The position numbers and the translations under genes are program-made. This document shows positions 55,115 to 64,000 of a stretch of 64,000 bases of DNA, in pieces. This stretch comes from Eretmocerus hayati (lineage: Eukaryota; Arthropoda; Insecta; Hymenoptera; Aphelinidae), in contig CM056743.1 of NCBI GenBank assembly GCA_029851415.1, positions 74,173,186 to 74,237,185 of the forward strand. The letters run 5' to 3'. Every line of letters starts with the position of its first letter. The first letter of the stretch is position 1. The notes under the pieces were generated by a model, which searched no databases, had not been told where the DNA came from, and was given only the letters and a program-made list of their open reading frames with translations.

Positions 55115-55256
55115 ATATCGATGGCTCAGAACCAAAAGGAACTATCTGAGAATGTCTGATTTAAACGGAACTATCTTGTATCAAATTCAATACAAGATAG
55201 TTCCGTTTGAATCAGACATTTCCAGATAGTTCCTTTTGGTTCTGAGCCATCGATAT
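55115..55256. repeat. 142-bp near-perfect hairpin
   Basis: Bases ATATCGATGGCTCAGAACCA start an arm of about 67 bases that pairs with the inverse arm ending CGATAT at 55256, with only a few mismatches and a loop of about 7 bases. It may be a tiny snapback MITE or a transcribed hairpin (small-RNA precursor). No target duplication longer than one or two bases is evident. Confidence 0.85.
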
Positions 55257-55600
55257 GTTTCGGTCGGTTTTTGAGTGTCCATCCTGTTGTTCATGGATTT
55301 CGCCAATTGATGTACCTTGGTTCTCAATTTCGTGTAGTAGTGTAATTGATGTTACCTACATTCAGTGTTCTTGTTCATTTTGTTCCCTACACCTTTTTTT
55401 TGAATGACTCTATTTATCTCGACCAAACTCCTTACTTGGTTCCGAAAAATTTCAAGTCTTCACTAGAATAATTAACTAAACCTGACGATCGCTGGTTTGT
55501 GGAGGTGATCTTCCGCGTTGGCAGTACAGGTGAGGCCTTTTTTTCTTCTTTGTTGCTGGTGCGATCCGACGGCGGGCGTCGTGGCACTTTATGCGCGCTG
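55257..55600. other. Non-coding; probable 3' end of the Gypsy element
   Basis: On the minus strand a purine run (AAGAAGAAAAAAAGG near 55535-55550) follows env and could be the polypurine tract before a lost or unrecognised LTR. No matching second LTR was found near 61-62 kb. Confidence 0.4.
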
Positions 55601-56530
55601 TTAGCTATGTGCTCGTCGTCCGTTGTGATCCGACGGCGGGCGTTTTGACAGCTGGGGTATGGGCGCGCTTGAAGATGAGCTCGCTCGACGGGGTTTCATG
55701 GGTGGTTTAGGTGCGCGCTTGTGGCTGCGTTGAGGGCGGTCCATCATGTGGTACACTTGGTGTAGTAGACCCATTGGGATCCCCTCGTCCGCGTTTTCCT
55801 CCAGGTCCACTTCCTGGGCGTCCCCTGTACAGAATATCAAGCGCATAGTTGTAATAATTGTTATGTATGGCGCTATAATTTCACTCGCAGCTTTTAAAAT
55901 TACAAATATGAACATTGCTATAGCCGATGCTATGGCCAGGTAAAATGGCAGATTATTCTGTAGTTCTGTAAAATTGTGCGATATCGCCTTATATTTACTC
56001 ATGTCTCGAGCCTTCGCGATTATGTCGCGCAAGCTCGGTGCTGCCTCCAGTGCCTCGACATGCGCCGGGCTGAGTCCTTCTTGCTCTTCCTGCCAAATTT
56101 CCTCCATGATGTCGTGGATGCGTGGCGTGTTGGGCTCCTCTGGTTTTTTGCGAAGCAGGTCCGTGCTATTCAGGTCCAGCTTTTGGTATACGGGGGATGT
56201 ATGGCTCATCTCGATGTTTTTTGAAGCTGTCAAGCGTGCGTTTGGGGTAATAGCCATGCATCCTGGGGGTAGCCTCAATAGCCCAGTGCCGTTGATTGAG
56301 GTTGATAGATGTTCGTTCCCTCGGCATTGGATGAAGAGCCGTTCTTCCTCCAATGTCGGAAATACCCAGGTGTTTGTCTCGTGAAGGCGCATGCAATATG
56401 CGTCGTGCATTTTCGTTACACGAATGTCACAGCTGGTGATGTCCGTGATATTGCGGTCCAATGCCATCTCGATCTCGCAGGATGCTTTTGCGATGAGCTC
56501 CCTGACAGGTGGCGGGTTTTTGCAGACCAT
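55601..56530 (-). pseudogene. Gypsy env, C-terminal part with membrane anchor
   Basis: About 309 aa. A hydrophobic segment (FYLAIASAIAMFIFVILKA, about residues 198-216) is the expected membrane anchor and is followed by a cytoplasmic tail. Cys-containing ectodomain blocks precede it. It lies in a different frame from the upstream env pieces, so a frameshift separates them near 56540-56600. It is non-functional in this copy. Confidence 0.7.
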
Positions 56531-56595
56531 CCTGTCTCGGAGTTCCTTGCACTCGGCGAGGTTGCTGCGATGTAAGTTAATATAGGTGTTAGCTT

Positions 56596-57120
56596 TTAAG
56601 TCAAGGGCAAAGTTGTGGCATTTTGGGTAGACATAAGCAAATGTGCCACCCGCGCTCCGTGTACCTTTTGTAAAATTGGGAGAGTTGATGCTCTGTATAG
56701 AGTGTACTCTGCCAGATCCAGGAGTGGGATTCCCATTGAGTATATGAGTGTCTGATTTGTCAGCACAATTGAAATTGCTGTAATCTCAGAGATGGACTCG
56801 GTGTTATTGGTCCTTGGGAATCTCACTTCTGGCAATGCGTTTCTGATAGTCTCAGCTGATTTTTCGATCATCTCTGGTGTCATAAAGTGCGGGTGGATAC
56901 AGCCTTGAGAAGCAAATGATACCATCTCAATCAGTGACTGAGTGTTGAATTTGTAAGTATTGGCTGCTGCCTGGATGATTTGATTTGCGTTACTGCATAA
57001 TAGCTCATTGTCAATTCTGTTTGCATTGCCAGCTAAATTGCTGATTATTATTTGGAGTTTTCCTAATTTTTCAGAATTTTTCGTAAGTTCCGTTTCAATC
57101 AATTCGGTTTGATTGGCCAA
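56596..57120 (-). pseudogene. Gypsy env, middle part (helical)
   Basis: About 174 aa, starting with a long heptad-like region after an in-frame stop (ELIETELTKNSEKLGKLQII). This is consistent with the coiled-coil region of a class I-type fusion subunit. It is in the same frame as the piece at 57157-57513, separated by a TAG. Confidence 0.65.
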
Positions 57121-57156
57121 AAGGTCGGCAATTTTACGTGTATCATTTGCTTTCGT

Positions 57157-57513
57157 CTATATAATGTTTTTGAGCTCACTCTCTGATTGCTCATCGAGTG
57201 TGCCAAAAATTATTGCCATCCCTTTTCCCATAAAAGGGAGCCAAGCTCTTCGTTGGCGGGGGTTTTTATATGCCAGAGTCTCCATCATCCTCTCTTCATC
57301 CCTGCTTGTCTCGCCGATCTGCCGGTGGATGGCATTTAGTTGTGCGACGTGAAGGTTATCTGGGCAGGACGGACTCAGCTGGTTCCACGCTTCTCTCAAG
57401 GTGGTTGCAGACTCAGATGGTTGGGTCAGCTCAATCCGCTGCACAGTTTTCCATGTTTCACTGGAAGTTGACCGCTGGGCTATGCGCTCCACCAGGAGTC
57501 CTGGCGTGTGCAC
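57157..57513 (-). pseudogene. Gypsy env, furin site and fusion-peptide region
   Basis: About 118 aa. A basic RQRR cleavage signal near residue 87 is followed by a Gly/Phe-rich hydrophobic stretch and GTLDE, the pattern shared by insect errantivirus env and baculovirus F-type proteins. It ends at an in-frame TAG (57157-57159). Receptor-binding sequences upstream are short. Its presence identifies the element as an env-bearing Gypsy lineage; the copy is broken. Confidence 0.7.
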
Positions 57514-57714
57514 CAGCGGCGTGATGAATTTACTCGATTGCGTGGGCCTGTCTGCACTGCAAAATTTTTGAACTAACGTAATTCTTGTTATTTTTAAATT
57601 TTCAAATTATTCATGCTAGGAGCCAACTTATCAGTTCGGAAATGACGCGTGCGTGGCTCGTCCCTGGGCCGGAGTATTTTCTACGACGGTCAAGGGCGAG
57701 CTCGCATTTTCCAT

Positions 57715-59295
57715 TTACCAAGAAATATCCTCAACATTTCGTGCCTGGGCCGGAGTATTTTTACGGCTCAGGACCAACATGATGAGCGTTGATTTTCTAG
57801 TGTTAGGATACAGAATAAGAGCATTGGCTTTTTGAGCTTGGTAATTGGCCTCTGCCATTTCTATTTTAGCTTCTGCGCATCTCTCAATCTGATCAATGCG
57901 CACCACTTTCGTGACGGTGTTATTTCTCAATGTGAAATTTTTTGTTTTATAATTGATTTGGACGATTTCGTAGGGCCCTGTATATTGAGGGGCTAACTTA
58001 TTTTTGACCGGTAACTTTAGCTCATAGACCAGTTCACCCTCACGAAAATGGCACGTATTTGTAGCTTTCATATCATAGTAATGTTTATATCTATAGCGTG
58101 CTAAATTTGCATGCAGTGCAGCTAAAGTTTGCACTTGCTGCAATTCAGTCCATCTGTTTTCTATGAAGTCGTCATACGTCGGCGCTTCCACTTGCTGTGT
58201 GTGTGGTCCAGGTTGTCTGACCTTGTGTCTCAGCAAAAGTGTGAAAGGCACGTGTCCGGTCGATGCATTCCCCATGGCATTGATTGAGTATTGGGCCATG
58301 GGTAGTACCTTGTCCCAATCCGAACGGTCCTTAGAGAAGGCCTTGAGGAACTCAGTCGATATTGCGTGCATCCTCTCAATCATTCCGTTACTCATCGGCG
58401 AATATGGAGGTGTACAATATTTTTTGATTCCAAAAGCGTCTGCAAAATCGTTTAATATTGTCTTCATAAAGTGTCTACCTTGATCGCTCAAAATCGACCC
58501 AGGTGGTCCAAAATACGCAATTACTTGATTTGGTAATGCGTTGGCTACTTCGTGTGCCGTAGCGCGGCGTTTCGGGATCAGTATGACATAGCGAGTCAGT
58601 TGATCTTGCACCGACAATATGTAATGATAGCCACTCTTTGATGGGCAAGGGGGTGAATAGAAATCAATCGCGATTTTGTCAAAAGGGCGTGCTGGTGTAT
58701 CCACCAGTCTCAAAGGTAGACGTACTTTTTGCCTCACTAATTCATCGACTGCGTATCCGTTACAGCCCTCAACGACGCTTTCGACATCCTCGCGCATCGT
58801 TTTCCAATAATAATGTTGTGCGATCAAATTATAAGTTTTGTTGATGCCACGATGCCCACCATTTGCCGACCGTTCATCATGATGTATAAATCGTTCTGTG
58901 CCATCATCATGCATATCGCGATTTTGCACTTGCTCGAGTACTGCTGTTGAGACTACAGGGCCTCCGTTGCCCTGCGCAATTAAATTACCGCTCACATCGC
59001 GTATTTGAAAATCGACAAAATATTCGCCGGTCTGCTCGACTGGGAGTGTCATATTCCCCTCTTGATTTCCTATCGTCACTTGGGGGTCGAATTTCGGATT
59101 TTGAATACCTTTTTGAATAATTTCAATATTTTTGATTTTTGGACGAGATTCGACTGTCTCAATATTTTGACTATTTTGATCATTTTTCATTATGTAATCA
59201 TGATCCAAAATTTGTTGTGAATAATTTTGTGTGCTTTTATCTGAAGTGATTGGAATCGTAATGGTTTCAAGGGGTGAATCAGATGACATTACCAT
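57715..59295 (-). pseudogene. Gypsy integrase
   Basis: About 526 aa. The zinc-binding region keeps two His (HHDERSANGGHRG) but the second Cys of the expected CxxC is Tyr (GCNGY). The core has IAIDFYSPP (Asp), ILSDQGRHFM (Asp) and SNGMIERMHAIS (Glu), so the DDE set is present, then a C-terminal GPYEIVQI domain. It is in frame with the RNase H part upstream but separated by a TAA at 59326-59328. Confidence 0.85.
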
Positions 59296-59325
59296 TCCTG
59301 CTTCGGCTATGCATGCGGCCTGAGC

Positions 59326-60306
59326 TTAATCAATTATGAACTCATGATTCGAATTTTGAGTCGGCTCTCCGTGTGTGTTCTTATTCGCGCTTTCGCTCGT
59401 TTGAGTAGCTGCTAATTTGGATGAATGTCGCGCATCAGCTGTTTCGCTCGTGTGAGATGGCTTGAGTATGTCGAGATGCGGATATCGGTCTTTCAAGCGC
59501 TGCGATGATCGCGTTTTTTGAAAAACTTTTCTCGGCTTTTTCTGCCTCTCTGGTTTCTGACTTGACTCAATTTCGGATTCGGTTTCGCGTGGGCTTTCTA
59601 CCGATTTTTTCTTTGCTGGTTGCGCTTCGGTATCCGTCGATTCTATTTCTGAAATTTTCGATTTTTCGGCGCCCGTTACGCGGTGCGCGCGTGTTTTGAA
59701 TACGCGACCAGGCGGACAATCGGCCTCGCACGACGGATTTTCCCTCTCTTGTCGTTCTGCCAATGCATAGAGCTCGTCTCGTGGTAGTTCCGGGTTCACC
59801 TCGCCCTCTTCGATAACGGGATTTCGACTTGAAGCATCTGCTGCCTCATTTAATCGGCCAGCTCTAAAAATTAAATCAAAATGGAATCCGCGTACTTTCG
59901 CTTTTTGACGGTTATACCGCGTGTCATCTTTCGCTTTATGAAAATGGCTCAATGGTTCGTGGTCCGTTACCACTGTGAACTTTCTGCCGTACAAATATGG
60001 ACGGTAGGACTCGCACGCGTGCACGATACTCTCCATTTCTTTATCAAAAATTGGCCACGAGAGTTGGGCCCCTTTCAGAACTTTCGACGCGTAGGCAACT
60101 GGTCTATTTTTGTTGATAGTCCCAATAGCCAGAATAGATCCCACTGCATAATCACAGCTATCACAAAATACGATATAACTTTCAATGCCCGTCGCAGGGC
60201 TCGCGAGTACGCTCTCTGAACATAATGCGTCGCGTAGACTCTCAAATGCGCGTTGCTGTTCCATACCCCATACAGAATCTTGCTCTTTTTTCAAGAGATC
60301 GGTCAA
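59326..60306 (-). pseudogene. Gypsy RT connection and RNase H
   Basis: RNase H residues are visible in YIVFCDSCDYAVG (Asp), FDKEMESIVHACE (Glu) and VVTDHEPLSHF (Asp). The tail (about residues 165-326) is Ser/Lys/Glu-rich, then stops with TAA. It has the same frame as both flanking pol parts. Confidence 0.85.
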
Positions 60307-60419
60307 TGGTTTTGACCTCTTTGCGTAATTTTCAATGAAGCGCCTATAGTACCCCGTCAGTCCGAGAAACTGCCTGACTTTTCGAATGTTTGTGGGTGCA
60401 GCATATTCCTGGACTGCCT

Positions 60420-61389
60420 CTACTTTCTGGGATCTGGTTTAATGTGATCATTGCCAACTATGTGGCCCAAAACTTTAGCTTCTCTTTTCAAGAATTGACA
60501 TTTCTTTGGTGAAACTGTGAAATTTGCTCCAATAATGCAGGCCATGAATTCCCGCGAATTTAATTTCATGTTCTTCCAAGGTATTTGCCCAGATGAACAG
60601 ATCGTCACAATAACTGGCGAATTCGTTGGGGGTGAGGGAGGAAAATGCCATGAAAATTGCCTCATTTAGGGGGTCTGGACTACCAACCATCCCTTGAGCC
60701 TTACGCGCGAATTCCATTCCGCCCAGGGGTGTGTCTATGGTCGAATAAGGTGCTGAATTCTCATGCATTTTTATTTGATAGAAAGCGTCTAATAAATCAA
60801 CTACTGTGATATATCGCGCGCTAGACAGCTGATCGATGATATCGGCTGTGAAAGATAACGGCTGACACGTCCCTACCGTGTCCTCATTGAGAGGGCGGAA
60901 ATCTGCGACGAACCGAAACCTTTTCGTCCCGTCTTTGTCTGAGCTTTTTGGTACCAAAAAGCAATTTGATCTCCATGGCGATCTGGATGGGCGCAACACT
61001 CCGATATCGCGTAATTTTTTCACCTCTTCAGTCAAAGGGCCTTTCAAGGCTGGAGGTAAACGATATCTTTTGGCTTTGAACGGTTTGTCCGATTTCAACT
61101 TGATTTTATGTTTCATAATTGGCGTTGCTTGAAGTGGTTCGCCTTTCAGCCCAAATCGCCAAGGGTCGATGCTAATGAGCATGCGTACGTGCTCAATCTC
61201 CTCCGGCGAGCAACCTTCGATATCAACGAGTTGCATTAACTTTTCTACGCGTTCTGCAGAGGCTATGTCGCGCGCGCTCTTATCTATATTCTGCTAATTC
61301 TCGCGAAGCTGCTCATTCACTGGGTCAGCGCCTGTGTATAACCGGCGGATATAATGTACTGCATCATCCCCAATGATTTCCTCTTCGCT
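60420..61389 (-). pseudogene. Gypsy reverse transcriptase
   Basis: The frame from 61236 contains RFRFVADFRPLNEDTV, VVDLLDAFYQIKM (motif A Asp) and FASYCDDLFIW (the YxDD motif). Near 60560-60600 the correct reading moves to another frame (CQFLKREAKVLGHIVGNDHI, ending 60420) and returns before 60306, so at least two small indels are present. Upstream bases to about 61389 still read as related coding sequence with a stop. Confidence 0.85.
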
Positions 61390-61430
61390 TTTCTCTTCTA
61401 CATTGTCCCAAGGAATTATTTTTGAAAATA

Positions 61431-61724
61431 TACCAGAATGTCACCAAAGGAGTTTGTGAGGATTTAGTTTGAGTGTTAATGAACATCTGTGCAAAATTTC
61501 AAGATGATTGACCGTTTTGTTTCAGAGTGGTAGTCATCAGAATTCGTCACTTTTAGCATGGCGCCCACGCGGAATCGTCGACTCCCATATAAACGCAATG
61601 TTAAAAGTGGCGAGTTTTTGATGGCTACCACTCCGAAACAAAACGGTCAATCATTCTGAAATTTTGCACAAGTGTCCATTAACACTTGAACTAAATCCAC
61701 CCCAACTTTGGTGATTTTCTGGTA
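61431..61724. mobile_element. 294-bp TA-flanked foldback MITE
   Basis: It starts TACCAGAATGTCACCAAAGG and ends GTGATTTTCTGGTA, with arms of over 130 bases (shared blocks GATTGACCGTTTTGTTTC and GTGTTAATG). TA is duplicated outside both ends. This fits a Tc1/mariner-mobilised MITE. It lies next to the truncated 5' side of the Gypsy element. Confidence 0.8.
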
Positions 61725-61879
61725 TACAGTGGAATTTCCCTCAATGGATACCTCGTATTAGCGGACCCAAGGGGGGAAATAGCTAATATTCCATACTGTA
61801 GATACTTGGCTTATAACTGTATGTACTTGCTCGTACCTGTCAATACTCGCAATAGTAATTCCTGCTATCTACACAGTAC

Positions 61880-62135
61880 GGAATGGGTATGTGATGGATT
61901 TTGGAGAGGCGCTCCAAATGCACGCAACAGTAGTTGCCAGTATGTGACGGGTACTGAACAAGTACGTGACGGATTCTGGAGCCCTTGCTCAGCGAGCCGT
62001 ATGACAGTAAATTCGTGTATGTACTAAGTACGGATCGAGTACGTGACGGACTCTAAGAGCGGGTCACGGGGTACCATGAGGCAGTAGTTGCCAGCACGTA
62101 ATAGTGGGCCAAGGGCCAAGTATGTGACGAACTCC
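61880..62135. repeat. Degenerate ~75-80-bp minisatellite
   Basis: The word GTGACGGATTCTGGAG or a variant occurs near 61890, 61967, 62050 and 62125, each preceded by AGTA(C/T) and with CAGTAGTTGCCAG between some copies. Confidence 0.55.
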
Positions 62136-62640
62136 GTGAGCGCAGCTGGTCTGATTCAACCTACCTTGAATGACGGTGTCTCCTGCTACGTAATTATCAC
62201 GCAGAGAATTAACTAATTCATTAATTAACTGACTAATTAATGGATTAGCCTGCTCGAATCTCACGCGAGCCTCCCCGCGATGCTCTACACTCACGAAGGT
62301 CAAAAAAATGAAAAAACACAGCGCACGGAAATGGAATTTCGACCCCTTTTTCGATAATAATTTTTTTGGCGACTCTGGATCGCCAAACAAATGATTGCGC
62401 CAATAATACGTAGAAAGTGACCCTCTGTGGAAGTATTGGAGTGAAATTTCACTTGGATCGAGTTGTTTTTTCACTCGATCCTCGAATTGCTTACAATTTT
62501 CAGTATGAAAAAACTAAATATTTATATATTGTGGAACGATATTGAGACTAAAATGCTAAATGAAAACAATGGAACTGCATCAAAAATGGAAAAAACACTT
62601 TCAACAAAGTTTAGAATGACTTCATGATTGGTTGTCACTG

Positions 62641-62735
62641 GGGTTTGAACCTGGTTGCCTTGCTTTATCTTCTCTGTTCATTATTCATTACGCCAACCAT
62701 CCAACCAACTGAGCCATCGGGGATATTGACGAGAG
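62641..62735 (-). repeat. tRNA-like segment, probable SINE head or tRNA pseudogene
   Basis: On the minus strand GATGGCTCAGTTGGTTGGATGG fits a pol III A box and GGTTCAAACCCC a B box. The distance between boxes is longer than in a plain tRNA, and the anticodon arm is not convincing. A 12-base inverted pair (GATTGGTTGTCA) lies just outside. It is more likely tRNA-derived than a working tRNA. Confidence 0.55.
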
Positions 62736-62739
62736 AGAC

Positions 62740-63540
62740 TGAGAAAACAGTGATGAGGGCCGTTATGACAACCAATCGTAAATTTTTCGACAAAAGTGGT
62801 TGACTGTCAGTCTGAGTATGACTATTTTTCACTGCTCTACGTGAAATAGCCTGATTCACTGTTTTTCGTCTAATATGGCTATAGAAACCCGTATGAAATC
62901 GAAATCTCATGATGACAATGAATGATTCGATATGAATAATTGCTATCTACGAATTGAACCTCAATGTTTGGGATGAAACGCACGGTAGAATTGAAGCACA
63001 AGTCCTGTTTGCATCAGATTGCACATCTTAATTCGTATCAAGAATGTGATAGTAAGAGTGTCAAGATAATGATGTTGACTTAGGAGTAATTCCTCGAGAA
63101 AACGATATATGGTCGACAGTTGGATCTCAGATTTCTTTCTAAGTGAACTTTTTCGATTTTATAGGTTGGAAAATGAACTTCCTTCACCATAAAAGAAATT
63201 ACAAAAATTTTTTTCGGACCCCGGTACACAAATCAAAATCATGTTTTCAACTTTTTTTCGCAAAATTTCCGTAACTTTATCACACTCAAATCGTTATAGC
63301 TCAAAAATTACCGCAGATAGAGGGACGCGGTTCGGCGCATCTGAAAAGTGAGCAAGAAACCTATCAAAAACCACTTTGGACTTCTAGTTCTCATAGAACC
63401 TCGATTATATATAGATGATTCCGTGAAAATCATCTTCCATTTTTTTATCAAGAAGCTATTTTTTTAGAGGATTCAAAAGTACATTCTTCCATGTAAAAAG
63501 TTGTGTTCTCCACGAATAAATTATTTTCACTCTGCATTTT
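62740..63540. other. Non-coding stretch, no recognisable gene
   Basis: AT-rich DNA with no feature recognised. Confidence 0.5.
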
Positions 63541-63544
63541 TGGG

Positions 63545-64000
63545 TTTTAAGCTATTTTCTGGGCATTTTTTCGATTCCAATGGCAGAAAAACTCACTTTT
63601 CTGCGCATGCGCGAGATTTTAGAATTCCAGAACCGATTTCTCTGAGAACCTGAAGAAATTTCCTTTGGAATGACCTTTTGTCAAGTTCAATCTCATCAAC
63701 TAGAAGCGGAGTTACAGCGCCCGAATGATGAAGAACGATTCGAGCGAAAACATGAAGGCTTCCAGGCAATGACTGGAGCGAACATGGGGCCTTGCACCAA
63801 GCTGCTTTTTGTAGTGGCTGTCAAAAGTCACTGTAACTTACGTTCAAATCAACGGATTCAAGCTCACCAAGAAGTCATTTCGAAGGAAATTTCCTCAGCT
63901 TCTCAAAAAAATTAGTTCTGGAATTCTAAAATCTCGCGCATGCGCAGAAAATTGAGGTTTTCTGTCATTGGAATCGAAGAAATGCCCAGAAAATAGCTTA
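63545..64000. repeat. Foldback MITE-like repeat running off the window
   Basis: Bases about 63549-63670 pair with about 63880-64000. Shared blocks include CTGCGCATGCGCGAGATTTT, AGAATTCCAGAAC and TAAGCTATTTTCTGGGCATT. The outer end lies at or beyond the window edge. The ~200-base loop has a short frame of no known meaning. Confidence 0.75.

Larger units (their letters stand above)
55535..61430 (-). mobile_element. Decayed Gypsy (errantivirus-like) retroelement with env
   Basis: On the minus strand, RT, RNase H, integrase and then env occur in Gypsy order. In-frame stops and frameshifts interrupt pol and env. Gag, protease and recognisable LTRs are missing or beyond recognition; the 5' side stops near a TA-flanked MITE at 61431. 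It is an old, inactive copy. Confidence 0.85.

Noticed and set aside
62641..62735. Functional tRNA gene
   Set aside because: Box spacing is too long and the anticodon arm is not convincing, so it is listed as tRNA-like only.

Overview
The window looks like a stretch of animal nuclear DNA, most likely from an insect. Coding is sparse and AT-rich, splice sites are eukaryotic (GTAAGT/GTGAGT donors, pyrimidine-AG acceptors), AATAAA signals follow genes, and the repeat types are typical of arthropods (BEL/Pao and env-carrying Gypsy retroelements, Penelope-like elements, Harbinger- and mariner-type MITEs, a Polinton/Maverick). No conserved host housekeeping gene is recognised. The species cannot be named from the sequence alone. 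Nearly everything identifiable is mobile or repetitive DNA, much of it nested.

Layout: 1-10 kb is mostly non-coding, with a ~317-bp tandem repeat (2.7-4.2 kb) and a decayed minus-strand BEL/Pao pol fragment (5.4-7.7 kb). At 10.3-13.2 kb a foldback element is split by a Penelope-like element (PLE) that has 492-bp inverted arms and hammerhead-like motifs. A 295-bp Harbinger-like MITE with TAA duplications lies at 13.3-13.6 kb inside a satellite-like unit. From 14.36 to about 23.17 kb is a decayed plus-strand BEL/Pao element with two LTRs; its 3' LTR is split by a second PLE with a 13-bp target duplication. Then come satellite-like repeats (23.2-23.8 kb), a GAAAC-rich minisatellite interrupted by a 778-bp mariner-type MITE (24.2-25.4 kb) and a ~2.5-kb imperfect palindrome (26.4-28.9 kb).

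The main object is a Polinton (Maverick) at 31493-52725. It has AGTAGT.../...ACTACT termini, a perfect 6-bp target duplication CCGACG, and ~580-bp terminal inverted repeats differing by about two bases by eye. The left repeat is split by a 1238-bp non-autonomous DNA transposon with its own 8-bp duplication. All recognised genes are on the minus strand: protein-primed DNA polymerase B, a two-part acidic/spliced gene, FtsK/HerA-type packaging ATPase, a small basic core-like protein, a 274-aa conserved protein, DDE integrase with chromodomain, minor capsid, basic glycine-rich protein, major capsid, a 256-aa conserved protein, adenain-type cysteine protease and a 350-aa protein. Together they form a virion-morphogenesis, replication and integration set. 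The polymerase frame has no N-terminal ATG but has a 3' splice site in the same phase as the three introns of the upstream acidic gene, which suggests shared 5' exons. The major capsid frame carries one in-frame TGA 48 codons before its expected end.

To the right are possible exon-like remnants (53.9-55.1 kb), a 142-bp near-perfect hairpin, a decayed minus-strand Gypsy/errantivirus-like element with pol and broken env (55.5-61.4 kb), a 294-bp TA-flanked MITE, a small minisatellite, a tRNA-like/SINE-like segment and a foldback repeat that runs off the end.
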